Assembly: GCA_005884685.1 (NCBI GenBank)
Contig: VBAH01000054.1
Span: forward strand, 1-64,000
Source of the DNA: Alphaproteobacteria bacterium
Lineage (GTDB): Bacteria > Pseudomonadota > Alphaproteobacteria > Rhizobiales > Xanthobacteraceae
DNA: 64,000 bases
Direction of reading: 5' to 3'
Shown here: positions 8,549 to 16,302 of the stretch, in pieces
How positions within the stretch are numbered: the stretch's first letter is position 1
Layout: each line of letters starts with the position of its first letter
The notes under the pieces: generated by a model
Databases searched by the model: none
What the model was told of the DNA's origin: nothing
Seen by the model: the letters and a program-made list of their open reading frames with translations, nothing else
Translations under genes and position numbers: made by a program

Positions 8549-10528
8549 GTGAAACCGCCAGCGCTGAGAAATCCGCGCTCACAGCGCGACCGGCGGCCGA
8601 ATGCATCGGAGGCATTCGGCGCCCGCTGGCATTCCGTCTGCGTCGCGCTCGCGTGTAGCGGTATGGTTGCAGCGTGGCCGGCACATGCGGCGGAAGCCGG
8701 CGCTGCCGGCGACTCCATTCCGGCGGTCGTGATTGTCGCCGGCCTCGGCCTTGCCGTTACATTCCTCGTCGCTTCCGCTGCGGCCGTCATGACGCTGCTG
8801 CGGCGCTCGCGCCGCGCCGCCGACGAAGCGCGGCGCCTGCACGCGCTGCTCGACGTTTTGGACGAGGGCGTCGCCGTCTGCACCGGCATGCAGGCGGTGG
8901 CGGTCAATACCAGCCTGTGCCGGCTGATCGGCATCGCGCACGAAGATGCGCCGCACCTCATGATCTCATCGTTCATCGGCGAGGCGGACGTGATCGAGCG
9001 CCTGTTGGGCGATGGCGAGTTGCGGCTCGACACCGAAGTCACCAACCGCGCCGGCGCGAGCATCGCGGTCGAGATTGCGGCCCGCACCATCCCTTATGGC
9101 GGCGGCACCGCCCGCCTGCTGGAATTCCGCGACGTCGGCGAGCGCAAGCACACCCAGGCACGCGTGTCCTTCCTGGCCCACCACGACCCGTTGACGTCGC
9201 TGCCGAACCGCGAGCTGATGCGGGCACGTCTCGCCGAAGCCGTCGAGCGCGCGGGCACGGCCGGAACGCGCTGCGCGGTTCTCTGGATCGACCTCGATCG
9301 CTTCAAGGACATCAACGACATCCACGGCCACGTGGTGGGCGACCGGATCCTGCGCATCGTTGCCGACAAACTGCGGTTCGAAATGCCGGCCGACACGGTG
9401 ATCTCCCGCCTCGGCGGCGATGAATTCATCGTGCTGTGCGAGGATATCAGCGGTGCCGAGGAGGCCCGGCTGATCGGTCAGCAACTGCGCCGCCTGCTCA
9501 ACCGTCCGATCGAGGTCGGTGAAAAATGCCTGAGCGCCGGCGCCTCGATCGGCGTTGCGGTATTTCCCGACGACGCCGACAATGCCGAGGATCTGCTCAA
9601 GAACGCCGACCTTGCGCTCTATCACGCCAAGGCGGAGGGCCGCGGCCGTTGCCGCCATTTCACCGGCGAGCTCGGCAAGGAGCGCCAGCGCCGCATGGTG
9701 TTGAGCGAGCAGCTGCGCGGGGCGATCGAGAACGGCGACATTCAGGCCTATTTCCAGCCGCTGGTGCACGTGCGCGACCTGCGGGTGGTCGGTTTCGAGA
9801 CGCTCGGCCGCTGGTTCCACCCGGAATTCGGCCCGATCCCGCCGCCCGAATTCGTCAAACTCGCCGAGGAGAACGGCCTGATCACGCCGCTCACCGACGC
9901 AATCATGCGCAAGGCGATCGAGGCTGCGCGGCAGTGGCCGAGCGACGTGCGCGTGTCCGTCAACATCTCGCCGGTCCAGATCAACAGCGATCTGGTCGAT
10001 CAGGTGCGCGGCATCATCAAGGAAAGCGGACTCGATCCGCATCGGCTCGAACTGGAAGTCACCGAGGACGTGCTGATCAAGGATTTCGACCAGACCGCCA
10101 GCATGTTCTCGCGCCTGCGCGCGCTCGGCATCCAGGTCGCGATGGACGACTTCGGCGCCGGATTCACCTCGATGGGCAATTTGCGCCGGCTCAACTTCGA
10201 CCGGCTGAAGATCGACCGCATCTTCACGATGGATCTGCCCAGTCACCGCCGCTCGTGCGCGATCGTGCGCTCGATGTTCGTGCTCGCGCGCGAACTCGAT
10301 CTGGATGTGACGGTGGAGGGCGTGGAGACCTACGAGCAATATGCGTTCCTGCGCGAGCAGGGCAGCTCCGAGCTGCAGGGCTATCTGTTCAGCCCGCCGA
10401 AGCCGGCCGCGGCCTTCGCGGATCCGGCCACGCTGCAATTCGCCGCGCCGCTGCCGCGCAAGGCCGAGCCGGCGGCTGCCAACGCGGCGGCGATCCCGAT
10501 CGGCGCACGTCAGGCCCGGCGCGCCTGA
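8549..10528 (+). CDS. GGDEF-EAL cyclic-di-GMP turnover protein with PAS-like domain
   Basis: A 659-residue protein that starts at GTG. It has a signal-like segment ending near WPAHAAEAG, a membrane helix (about 52-75), a PAS-like domain (about 90-200), a GGDEF domain (about 210-375) with intact SRLGGDEF, and an EAL domain (about 390-635). Phosphodiesterase residues look complete: the EAL motif is FETLGRW, with NISPVQ, the Glu of LEVTED, MDDFGAGFTSM, LKIDR and VEGVET present. The RxxD product-inhibition site is absent: MPAD-TVIS precedes GGDEF. Both activities are possible, and the missing I-site predicts no classical feedback inhibition. It is divergent from the sensor operon. Confidence 0.93.
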   Translation: MKPPALRNPRSQRDRRPNASEAFGARWHSVCVALACSGMVAAWPAHAAEAGAAGDSIPAVVIVAGLGLAVTFLVASAAAVMTLLRRSRRAADEARRLHALLDVLDEGVAVCTGMQAVAVNTSLCRLIGIAHEDAPHLMISSFIGEADVIERLLGDGELRLDTEVTNRAGASIAVEIAARTIPYGGGTARLLEFRDVGERKHTQARVSFLAHHDPLTSLPNRELMRARLAEAVERAGTAGTRCAVLWIDLDRFKDINDIHGHVVGDRILRIVADKLRFEMPADTVISRLGGDEFIVLCEDISGAEEARLIGQQLRRLLNRPIEVGEKCLSAGASIGVAVFPDDADNAEDLLKNADLALYHAKAEGRGRCRHFTGELGKERQRRMVLSEQLRGAIENGDIQAYFQPLVHVRDLRVVGFETLGRWFHPEFGPIPPPEFVKLAEENGLITPLTDAIMRKAIEAARQWPSDVRVSVNISPVQINSDLVDQVRGIIKESGLDPHRLELEVTEDVLIKDFDQTASMFSRLRALGIQVAMDDFGAGFTSMGNLRRLNFDRLKIDRIFTMDLPSHRRSCAIVRSMFVLARELDLDVTVEGVETYEQYAFLREQGSSELQGYLFSPPKPAAAFADPATLQFAAPLPRKAEPAAANAAAIPIGARQARRA

Positions 10529-10577
10529 GGCGTCCTGCCGCTTGACCGCTCCCGCAGTGGCGCGGGATGGTCGCGCG

Positions 10578-11630
10578 ATGAAGAAAACCGCTCTTGTCGC
10601 GGGGGCAGGCGGTGCGGCCTCCAAGCGCCTGATCGAGGTGTTGCTCGCCGATCCCGACTGGTCCGTCATTACGCTGGCGCGCACCCGGCGGCCGTCGCGT
10701 GACCGGCTTACGGCAGTCAGCGCCGACCTGCTCGATCGCGACGGCTGCATCCGCGCGTTGGCCGGCCATCGCGGCGTCACGCATGTCTTCTACACCGCGC
10801 GCGCCAAGCACGGCGAAACCGGCGTCGAAAGCGTCGAGGACAACGTCGCGATGCTGCGCAACGTACTCGACGCAGTCGAGTCGAGCGCGCCGGGCCTCGA
10901 GCACGTGCATCTGGTGCAGGGCACCAAGTATTACGGCATGCATCTCGGGCCGTTTCCCACGCCCGCGCGCGAAGACGACCCGCGCCATCCGCCGCCGAAC
11001 TTCTATTACGATCAGCAGGACCTGCTCGTCGCGCGCCAGTGCGGCCATGGCTGGGCGTGGTCCGCGTCGCGTCCGACCTTCATTTACGACTACGCGCCGG
11101 AGCGAGCGCGCAACGCCGTCGCGGTGATCGGCGCCTATGCGGCGCTCTGCCGCGAACTGGGCCTGCCGCTTGATTTTCCCGGTTCGGCGCAGGCGTTCGA
11201 CGCCCGGCGCGATCTGACCGACGCAGCGCTGCTGGCGCGCGCGATGACGTTCATCGCGGTAACGCCCGCCTGCCGCAACCGGGCCTTCAACGTCACCAAC
11301 GGCGATGTCGTATCCTGGCGCGACCTGTGGCCGACGTTGGCGGCGCATTTCGGCATGGCGGCCGGAGACGCGCGGCCGTTCAGCCTGAATGAGTGGGCGC
11401 GCGACAAGCAGCCGGTGTGGGACGCAATCGTGCGGCACCACGGCCTGGTTGCTACGCAACTCGACGAGGTCGCCGACTGGGCCTTTGCCGACTTCCACTG
11501 GTCGCAGGGCTACGACGTCGTCTCCGATCCCGCCAGGCTGCGCGCGGCCGGCTTTTCCGAGACCATCGACAGCCGCGCGATGCTGCTCGCGCACCTGCAA
11601 CGCTATCGCGACGCGAAGATCCTGCCGTGA
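10578..11630 (+). CDS. PRISE-type short-chain reductase (progesterone 5-beta-reductase / iridoid synthase-like)
   Basis: A 350-residue Rossmann protein starting MKKTALVAGAGGAASKRLIE. It carries the diagnostic PRISE motifs: VQGTKYYGMHLGPF with the catalytic Lys, and NFYYDQQDLL with the catalytic Tyr. Those place it with VEP1 / iridoid-synthase-like enone reductases rather than ordinary sugar epimerases. Family members reduce activated C=C bonds with NADPH; the substrate here is unknown. The stop overlaps the GTG start of the OHCU decarboxylase, so the two genes are translationally coupled, an unusual pairing. Confidence 0.82.
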   Translation: MKKTALVAGAGGAASKRLIEVLLADPDWSVITLARTRRPSRDRLTAVSADLLDRDGCIRALAGHRGVTHVFYTARAKHGETGVESVEDNVAMLRNVLDAVESSAPGLEHVHLVQGTKYYGMHLGPFPTPAREDDPRHPPPNFYYDQQDLLVARQCGHGWAWSASRPTFIYDYAPERARNAVAVIGAYAALCRELGLPLDFPGSAQAFDARRDLTDAALLARAMTFIAVTPACRNRAFNVTNGDVVSWRDLWPTLAAHFGMAAGDARPFSLNEWARDKQPVWDAIVRHHGLVATQLDEVADWAFADFHWSQGYDVVSDPARLRAAGFSETIDSRAMLLAHLQRYRDAKILP

Positions 11631-12139
11631 TCAGCCTCGCCCGCTTGAATGCGAGCGACCGCGCGGCGTTCGCCGCCGCGATCGGCGGCGTCTTCGAGCA
11701 TGCGTCGTGGGTCGCGGAGCGCGCCCATGCGGCACGGCCGTTCGCCACGGTCGCGGCGCTGCATGAGGCGATGATGCGGGTCGTGCGCGCCGCGCCCCGC
11801 GCGCAGCAGCTTGCGTTCCTGCGCGGCCATCCGGAGCTTGCCGGCAGGCTGGCGCGTGCCGGTGCGATGACGGCGGACTCGCGCGCCGAACAGGGCGGCC
11901 TCGGGCTTGGCCGCTTGAGCGACGAGCAATTCGCCCGCTTCGAACGCGCCAATATCGCCTATGCGGAGAAATTCGGATTTCCGTTCATCGTCTGCGTGCG
12001 GCGGCACACGTCGGCCGACTCCATCCTGGCGGCATTCGAGCGGCGCGTCGGCAACGACCCGGAAACCGAGTTCGCGGCTGCGCTGGCAGAGATCGGTTAC
12101 ATCACCCGGCTGAGGCTGGACGATCGGGTCGAGCCGTAG
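11627..12139 (+). CDS. OHCU decarboxylase (ureide pathway)
   Basis: A 170-residue protein matching 2-oxo-4-hydroxy-4-carboxy-5-ureidoimidazoline decarboxylase, the last step from urate to (S)-allantoin. Supporting motifs are the HPELAGRLA block with the catalytic His, TADSRAEQGGLG with the Glu, and FGFPFIVCVRRHT. The GTG start sits in a GTGA overlap with the upstream reductase gene. No uricase or HIU hydrolase is in the window. A dihydropyrimidinase lies beyond the insertion element, so a purine/pyrimidine degradation group may have been split by it. Confidence 0.88.
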   Translation: MISLARLNASDRAAFAAAIGGVFEHASWVAERAHAARPFATVAALHEAMMRVVRAAPRAQQLAFLRGHPELAGRLARAGAMTADSRAEQGGLGLGRLSDEQFARFERANIAYAEKFGFPFIVCVRRHTSADSILAAFERRVGNDPETEFAAALAEIGYITRLRLDDRVEP

Positions 12140-12211
12140 GGCGGATTAAGCGAAGCGCAATCCGCCGATAACGGCCGGGCGGCGCAGTGCGCTTCGCTTA
12201 CTGCGCCCTAC
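12136..12211. repeat. REP-like double hairpin
   Basis: Two adjacent hairpins share related loops. The first has arms GGCGGATT / AATCCGCC around AAGCGAAGCGC, the second GGCGCAGT / ACTGCGCC around GCGCTTCGCTT. The outer ends GTAGGGCG and CGCCCTAC are also complementary. This is the familiar alphaproteobacterial palindromic intergenic repeat, here overlapping the OHCU decarboxylase stop codon. It may act as mRNA 3' stabiliser. Confidence 0.8.
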
Positions 12212-12292
12212 GAACCGTTGTGTGTAAATAGTCCTTGACCTAGGATCGGACTTCATTCATAAGCGATTTTACCCTGCTCGCTGAGGGGCGCA

Positions 12293-12300
12293 CTCATGAG
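12293..12300. repeat. Left target-site duplication (CTCATGAG)
   Basis: An 8-base direct copy of the bases flanking the right end of the insertion element. Eight bases is the normal duplication length for the IS1595 family. The target is itself a palindrome. Confidence 0.85.
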
Positions 12301-12323
12301 GGCGATTATCCGGGACTTGACAG
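12301..12323 (+). repeat. Left terminal inverted repeat of IS1595-family element
   Basis: 23 bases that match the reverse complement of the right end without mismatch. With the palindromic target duplication included, the match extends to 31 bases. Confidence 0.93.
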
Positions 12324-12370
12324 ACGATTGTAGTCCTGCTATCTCTGTGGACAACCGCAGAGAGGCTTTT

Positions 12371-13273
12371 ATGTCCAGCCGCCGCCCCAAGCCGGTCCAC
12401 CAGATGACCATCGCCCAATTCGAGGCGAGTTTCCCCCATGAGGAAGCCTGCCGGACCTATCTCAAAGCCCGCCGCTGGCCCGCTGGCGTCGTTTGCCCGC
12501 GTTGCGGCAATCCCAAGGTCTATGAGCTGAAAACTCGCCAGTGGCATTGGCAATGCGAACAGTGCGCCGATGACGGCTATCGGTTCTCGATCATTGCCGG
12601 GACGATTTTCGAGAACACGAATAAGAGCCTTCGCGAGTGGTTTCGCGTTGTGCACATGATGCTGACCAGCAAGAAAGGGATTAGCGCGCTTCAAGTGCAG
12701 CGCGTCATGGGCTTCGGCAGTTACGAGACTGCGCATTCCATGTGTCACAAAATCCGCGCTGCGCTGATTGAGCCGGAAAAGAAACTCGGCGGCATTGTCG
12801 AGGTTGACGAAACGTGGATTGGCGGTCTCGACAGGAACAAGCATTACGACAAACGGAGCCACAGTCGCGGCGGCGCGGGCTCCGGCAAGACTCCGATCAT
12901 TGGCGCGGTCAGCCGCAAGGGCAACGTCATCGCCCGCGTTCTCGATCACGTCACCAAGCGGAATGCCGAACAGTTTGTGCGCGAAATGGTGTCGCACAAG
13001 GTGAGCCTGCTTTCGACCGATGAAAGCGGCGTCTACCACGATCTCACTGACTATCCGCACGCCAGCGTGAACCACGAAACCGGCCACTATGTCATCGGCG
13101 CGGTTCACACGAATACGATTGAGGGTTTCTGGTCGATCTTTAAGCGCGGCGTTGTCGGCACGTTCCACAAAGTCAGCCGCAAATACATGGCGCTGTATGT
13201 TGCGGAGTTTCAGTTCCGTTATAATAATCGGCGCAACCCGAACATCTTCGCCGCCGCGATTGAGGGGTGCTGA
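12371..13273 (+). CDS. IS1595-family transposase
   Basis: A 300-residue transposase with an N-terminal zinc ribbon (C42, C45, C62, C65: CPRCG then CEQC) and a DDE nuclease domain. Catalytic candidates are D146 (VEVDETWIGG), D217 (LSTDESG), and E251 with K258 (TIEGFWSIFKRG), followed by GTFHKVSRKY and FQFRYNNR. The ATG giving MSSRRPKPVHQMTI is preferred over an upstream ATG overlapping the terminal repeat. Full length, no frameshift. Confidence 0.93.
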   Translation: MSSRRPKPVHQMTIAQFEASFPHEEACRTYLKARRWPAGVVCPRCGNPKVYELKTRQWHWQCEQCADDGYRFSIIAGTIFENTNKSLREWFRVVHMMLTSKKGISALQVQRVMGFGSYETAHSMCHKIRAALIEPEKKLGGIVEVDETWIGGLDRNKHYDKRSHSRGGAGSGKTPIIGAVSRKGNVIARVLDHVTKRNAEQFVREMVSHKVSLLSTDESGVYHDLTDYPHASVNHETGHYVIGAVHTNTIEGFWSIFKRGVVGTFHKVSRKYMALYVAEFQFRYNNRRNPNIFAAAIEGC

Positions 13274-13275
13274 AT

Positions 13276-14019
13276 TCATCCCGATTTTGCCGGTTCATTG
13301 GATGCGGGATCAACTCCTGTCGGAACATGTTCGATCACAGGGGACGTACCAGCAGGAGGCGGGTTAACGAGCCGCTCCCGTTGCGCAATTTGTTCAGCAG
13401 AAGGGATTACACTGATAATATTGAGGCTCTTGTTATTTTTCCATTCTGGATAAAATTCCGTACCAGCAAACACGGTTATTCGTTGAAAAGAGCAGTTTCT
13501 GAAAATGCAGTTTTGAAAGATAAATCCATTAGTGAATGATGCGCCGGGGTCCAAGCAAACAGCGTCCATGACCGGGGGACGCAGAGGATTGGCTTGATTT
13601 CCAAATGCCCAATAGACGTTGGCGGGTCCAATAATATCACAATCCACAAATGTCTTCCCTTCGATGTAGGGGTGCGAGGGCAACGCAAAGTCATTCAGAT
13701 AAATTCTGCGCTTCTCGAAAATCAAATCGAGGGGATTGAAATCCCCTCCGTGCTCAATGAACCTCTTATCGTACTTTGCTCTTACGCCGATCCGCGTGGC
13801 CCAATTCCAAAGTAGTCGAACCACGACCGCGATGAGAACGCCAGCAAACCCGGCGACTACCCACGAAACGGCTCCATATTGCGCAAATACCTGCGCTGAC
13901 TTTACGGCCCATGCCGGAAGGGTGAAGCTGGCCATTAGCGCGCCCGCGTGAATGACCAAAGATAATTTTGGCTCGAACCAATCGATGGCCCGGCTAACGT
14001 GTTCTCTGAGTTTTGCCAT
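13276..14019 (-). CDS. Passenger membrane protein of the IS1595-family element, unknown function
   Basis: A 247-residue protein with two membrane helices near the N-terminus (around ALMASFTLPAWAVKSA and WVVAGFAGVLIAVVVRLLW) and a cytoplasmic C-terminal part. Around residues 100-190 that part has a repeated pattern (TFVDCDIIGPANV, FTNGFIFQNCIFRNCSFQRI) suggesting a short pentapeptide-like beta-helix. The Pro-rich tail is probably disordered. The chosen ATG has GGGAG six bases upstream; an ATG nine codons earlier lacks this. It converges on the transposase gene with a 2-base gap. Composition is AT-richer than the host genes, so it was probably acquired with the element. Function unknown. Confidence 0.75.
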   Translation of the reverse strand: MAKLREHVSRAIDWFEPKLSLVIHAGALMASFTLPAWAVKSAQVFAQYGAVSWVVAGFAGVLIAVVVRLLWNWATRIGVRAKYDKRFIEHGGDFNPLDLIFEKRRIYLNDFALPSHPYIEGKTFVDCDIIGPANVYWAFGNQANPLRPPVMDAVCLDPGASFTNGFIFQNCIFRNCSFQRITVFAGTEFYPEWKNNKSLNIISVIPSAEQIAQRERLVNPPPAGTSPVIEHVPTGVDPASNEPAKSG

Positions 14020-14072
14020 AGCGGACTCCCGAATCCCAGGTTGCATCCTAGGCTAAACGAGTCCGCCGGATG

Positions 14073-14090
14073 TATGGTCCAAGGACCATA
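14073..14090. promoter_or_regulatory. Inverted repeat upstream of the passenger gene
   Basis: Perfect 8-base arms TATGGTCC / GGACCATA separated by two bases, about 55 bases before the passenger start. It could be an operator or part of its promoter. Confidence 0.4.
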
Positions 14091-14205
14091 TTCAGCGCCT
14101 TTTTCACGACCCAAAATCCTAGAACGCCGTTCAATTTCCCGAACGGATTCCACGATCCCGGCGACAGCCCGTTGTATCTCCATGATACCTCACTTGATTA
14201 CCGGG

Positions 14206-14228
14206 CTGTCAAGTCCCGGATAATCGCC
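14206..14228 (-). repeat. Right terminal inverted repeat of IS1595-family element
   Basis: Perfect 23-base complement of the left end. Confidence 0.93.
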
Positions 14229-14236
14229 CTCATGAG
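14229..14236. repeat. Right target-site duplication (CTCATGAG)
   Basis: Second copy of the 8-base target repeat. Removing the element and one copy restores a continuous intergenic sequence GGCGCACTCATGAGGCGTC. Confidence 0.85.
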
Positions 14237-14747
14237 GCGTCTTGAGCGCGGAGCAGGCCGGATAAGCGGGGCCGGAGATGCGGCCTCGTCTTCCGGCAGC
14301 CGGCGCCCGGCAATTCCGGGCCTCGGACTGGTGCGGCGCCCGCGGGCGAGGTTCGCACCCTCGCACCCGGGCGGCGTCGGGGCTCCGCCCGGAGGTACTA
14401 TGGCCTCCTGCCAGGAGCTGGCTGATGGCAGCGCGTCAACCGCGCCGCTGAAAGCGCGGCCCGCCGCCGTAAGGACGACGCCGCAGCAGAGCGCCGAAAG
14501 GCGCGCCGGCCTCCGTTACTGGCCGGTGATCTTCGGGCGTTCCCGGAGATCGGCCCAACCGCGAGGCGGCCACCGGGTGCGGCGCTTCCGCACCAGCGCC
14601 TGTCGGCGCTCTGCTCCCCCTCGCAGGGAGCGGCAAATCGCAAGAGGCGCACCCCGCGCGCCACGACAAGCGGGCGGCGGAGCGTTGGCTAAGGCCCCCG
14701 GCGTCTCGATAAATTGGATAGGATGAGGCGGACAGCGCGAGGCAGGC
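14237..14747. other. GC-rich intergenic stretch without a supported gene
   Basis: About 510 bases before the dihydropyrimidinase gene. All readings through it are Arg/Pro/Ala-rich and resemble no protein family. It contains several short inverted repeats, the clearest being GGTGCGG CGCTT CCGCACC at 14576-14594. The region may be a dispersed intergenic repeat or a degraded gene; I cannot tell which. Confidence 0.5.
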
Positions 14748-16202
14748 ATGGCACTCAATACGATCATCCGCGGCGGAACAGTCGCGACGGCGAGCGACAC
14801 GTTCGCATGCGACGTCGGAATCGCGAATGGCCGCATCGCAGCACTCGGCACAAGCCTTGGCGACGCGGCCGAGATCGTGGATGCGGGGCGCATGCTGGTG
14901 CTGCCCGGCGGCATCGACAGCCATGTCCATCTCGCGCAGCCCTCCGGCCCCGGCATCGTGATGGCGGACGATTTCGAGAGCGGCACGCGCGCCGCTGCGT
15001 TCGGCGGCAACACCATGGTGCTGCCGTTTGCCATGCAGCAGAAGGGCGAGTCGCTGCGCGAGGTGGTCAAGCAGTATCACGCTCTAGCCAACGGCAACTG
15101 CTACGTCGACGTCTCGTTTCATCTGATCATCGCGGACGCGACCGACCGCGTGCTCGGTCAGGAGCTGCCGGCGCTGGTCGAGGACGGCTACACGTCGTTC
15201 AAGGTGTTCATGACCTACGAGGGCATGGCGCTCTCCGACCTCGAGATGCTCAACGTCATGAGCGTCGCGCGCGAGACCGGCGCGCTGGTGATGGTGCACG
15301 CCGAAAACTACGACGCGATCCGCTTCCTCACCGACCGGCTGGAGCGCGCCGGCAACACCGCGCCGCGCTTTCACGCGACCTCGCGCCCCATTCCGGTCGA
15401 ACGCGAGGCGACCCACCGCGCGATCTCATTGGCCGAGCTGGTCGACGTGCCGATCATGATCGTGCACGTCTCGAACGGCGAGGCGATGGAGGAGATCCGC
15501 CGCGCACAGCAGCGCGGCCTGAAAATCTACGGCGAGACCTGCCCGCAATACCTCGTGCTGACCGCGAAGGACATGGAGGGCCTCAACATGGAAGGCGCCA
15601 AATATGTCTGCTCGCCGCCGCCGCGCGATGAGAAGAGCCAACAGGAATGCTGGGCGGGCTTGCAGAGCCACGTGTTCTCGCTGTTCTCCTCCGATCATTG
15701 CCCGTTCCGCTATGACGACGCGCAGGGCAAGCTCACTCCGAAGGGCCGCACCTCGTTCCGCTGGGTGCCGAACGGTATTCCGGGCGTCGAGACGCGGCTG
15801 CCGATCCTGTTTTCGGAAGGGGTGAAGAAAGGCCGCATCAGCCTCAATGAGTTCGTGGCGTTCACGGCGACCAATCACGCCAAGACCTACGGCCTCTATC
15901 CCAAGAAAGGCACCATCGCGGTCGGCTCGGATGCCGATATCGCGATCTGGGACCCGGAGCGCAAGGAGACGATCTCGCAGAAGCTGCTGCACCATGGCTC
16001 CGACTACACGCCCTATGAGGGCATCGCGGTGACCGGCTGGCCCGTGTCGACGATGGTGCGCGGCAGATTCGTTGTGCGCGACGGCAAGCTGGTCGGGGCC
16101 AAGAGCGGCGGCGAATATGTGCCGCGCGCAAAGTCGCCCTATGCGGCGCCGCGCGGCAGGCTTGTCACCGAGTTCTCGCCGGCGGGCGGACCTAACGTAT
16201 GA
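14748..16202 (+). CDS. Dihydropyrimidinase / D-hydantoinase
   Basis: A 484-residue cyclic amidohydrolase. It carries the metal-binding GGIDSHVHL, the carboxylated-lysine segment YTSFKVFMTY, the further ligands MVHAENYD and IVHVSNGEA, and the late Asp motif FSSDHCPF. This is the complete binuclear zinc set of hydantoinases, which open 5,6-dihydrouracil or substituted hydantoins. ISLAELVDVP and the TNHAKTYGLYPKKGTI segment also fit. With the OHCU decarboxylase on the other side of the insertion element it suggests nitrogen recovery from nucleobases. Confidence 0.93.
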   Translation: MALNTIIRGGTVATASDTFACDVGIANGRIAALGTSLGDAAEIVDAGRMLVLPGGIDSHVHLAQPSGPGIVMADDFESGTRAAAFGGNTMVLPFAMQQKGESLREVVKQYHALANGNCYVDVSFHLIIADATDRVLGQELPALVEDGYTSFKVFMTYEGMALSDLEMLNVMSVARETGALVMVHAENYDAIRFLTDRLERAGNTAPRFHATSRPIPVEREATHRAISLAELVDVPIMIVHVSNGEAMEEIRRAQQRGLKIYGETCPQYLVLTAKDMEGLNMEGAKYVCSPPPRDEKSQQECWAGLQSHVFSLFSSDHCPFRYDDAQGKLTPKGRTSFRWVPNGIPGVETRLPILFSEGVKKGRISLNEFVAFTATNHAKTYGLYPKKGTIAVGSDADIAIWDPERKETISQKLLHHGSDYTPYEGIAVTGWPVSTMVRGRFVVRDGKLVGAKSGGEYVPRAKSPYAAPRGRLVTEFSPAGGPNV

Positions 16203-16210
16203 CACTTCTT

Positions 16211-16288
16211 CCGCTCGTCCCCGCGAAAGCGGGGACCCAGAGTCCGGCAAAGAAAGAACTGGATTCCCGCTTACGCGGGAATGAGCGG
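16211..16288. repeat. REP/BIME-like composite palindrome
   Basis: Two hairpins, GTCCCCGC-GAAA-GCGGGGAC and ATTCCCGC-TTAC-GCGGGAAT, sit within outer arms CCGCTC / GAGCGG. This is the common palindromic repeat of Bradyrhizobium-like genomes. It fills the gap between the hydantoinase and the flavoprotein genes. Confidence 0.8.
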
Positions 16289-16302
16289 AGCGTGTGAACT
16301 CC

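Larger units (their letters stand above)
12301..14228. mobile_element. IS1595-family insertion element with passenger gene, complete
   Basis: The element is bounded by perfect 23-bp inverted repeats (outer ends GGCGATTATCCGGGACTTGA) and an 8-bp direct target repeat, and is 1928 bp long. It contains a DDE transposase on one strand and, convergent to it, a membrane-protein gene unrelated to transposition. Typical single-gene IS1595 elements are nearer 1 kb; versions with passenger genes are known in the family. The passenger half is AT-richer than the surroundings. Everything looks intact, so recent insertion and possible mobility are likely. Confidence 0.92.

Noticed and set aside
14237..14747. 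Degraded second transposase or gene next to the insertion element
   Set aside because: Six-frame readings show no transposase motif or other recognisable protein; left as unexplained intergenic sequence.
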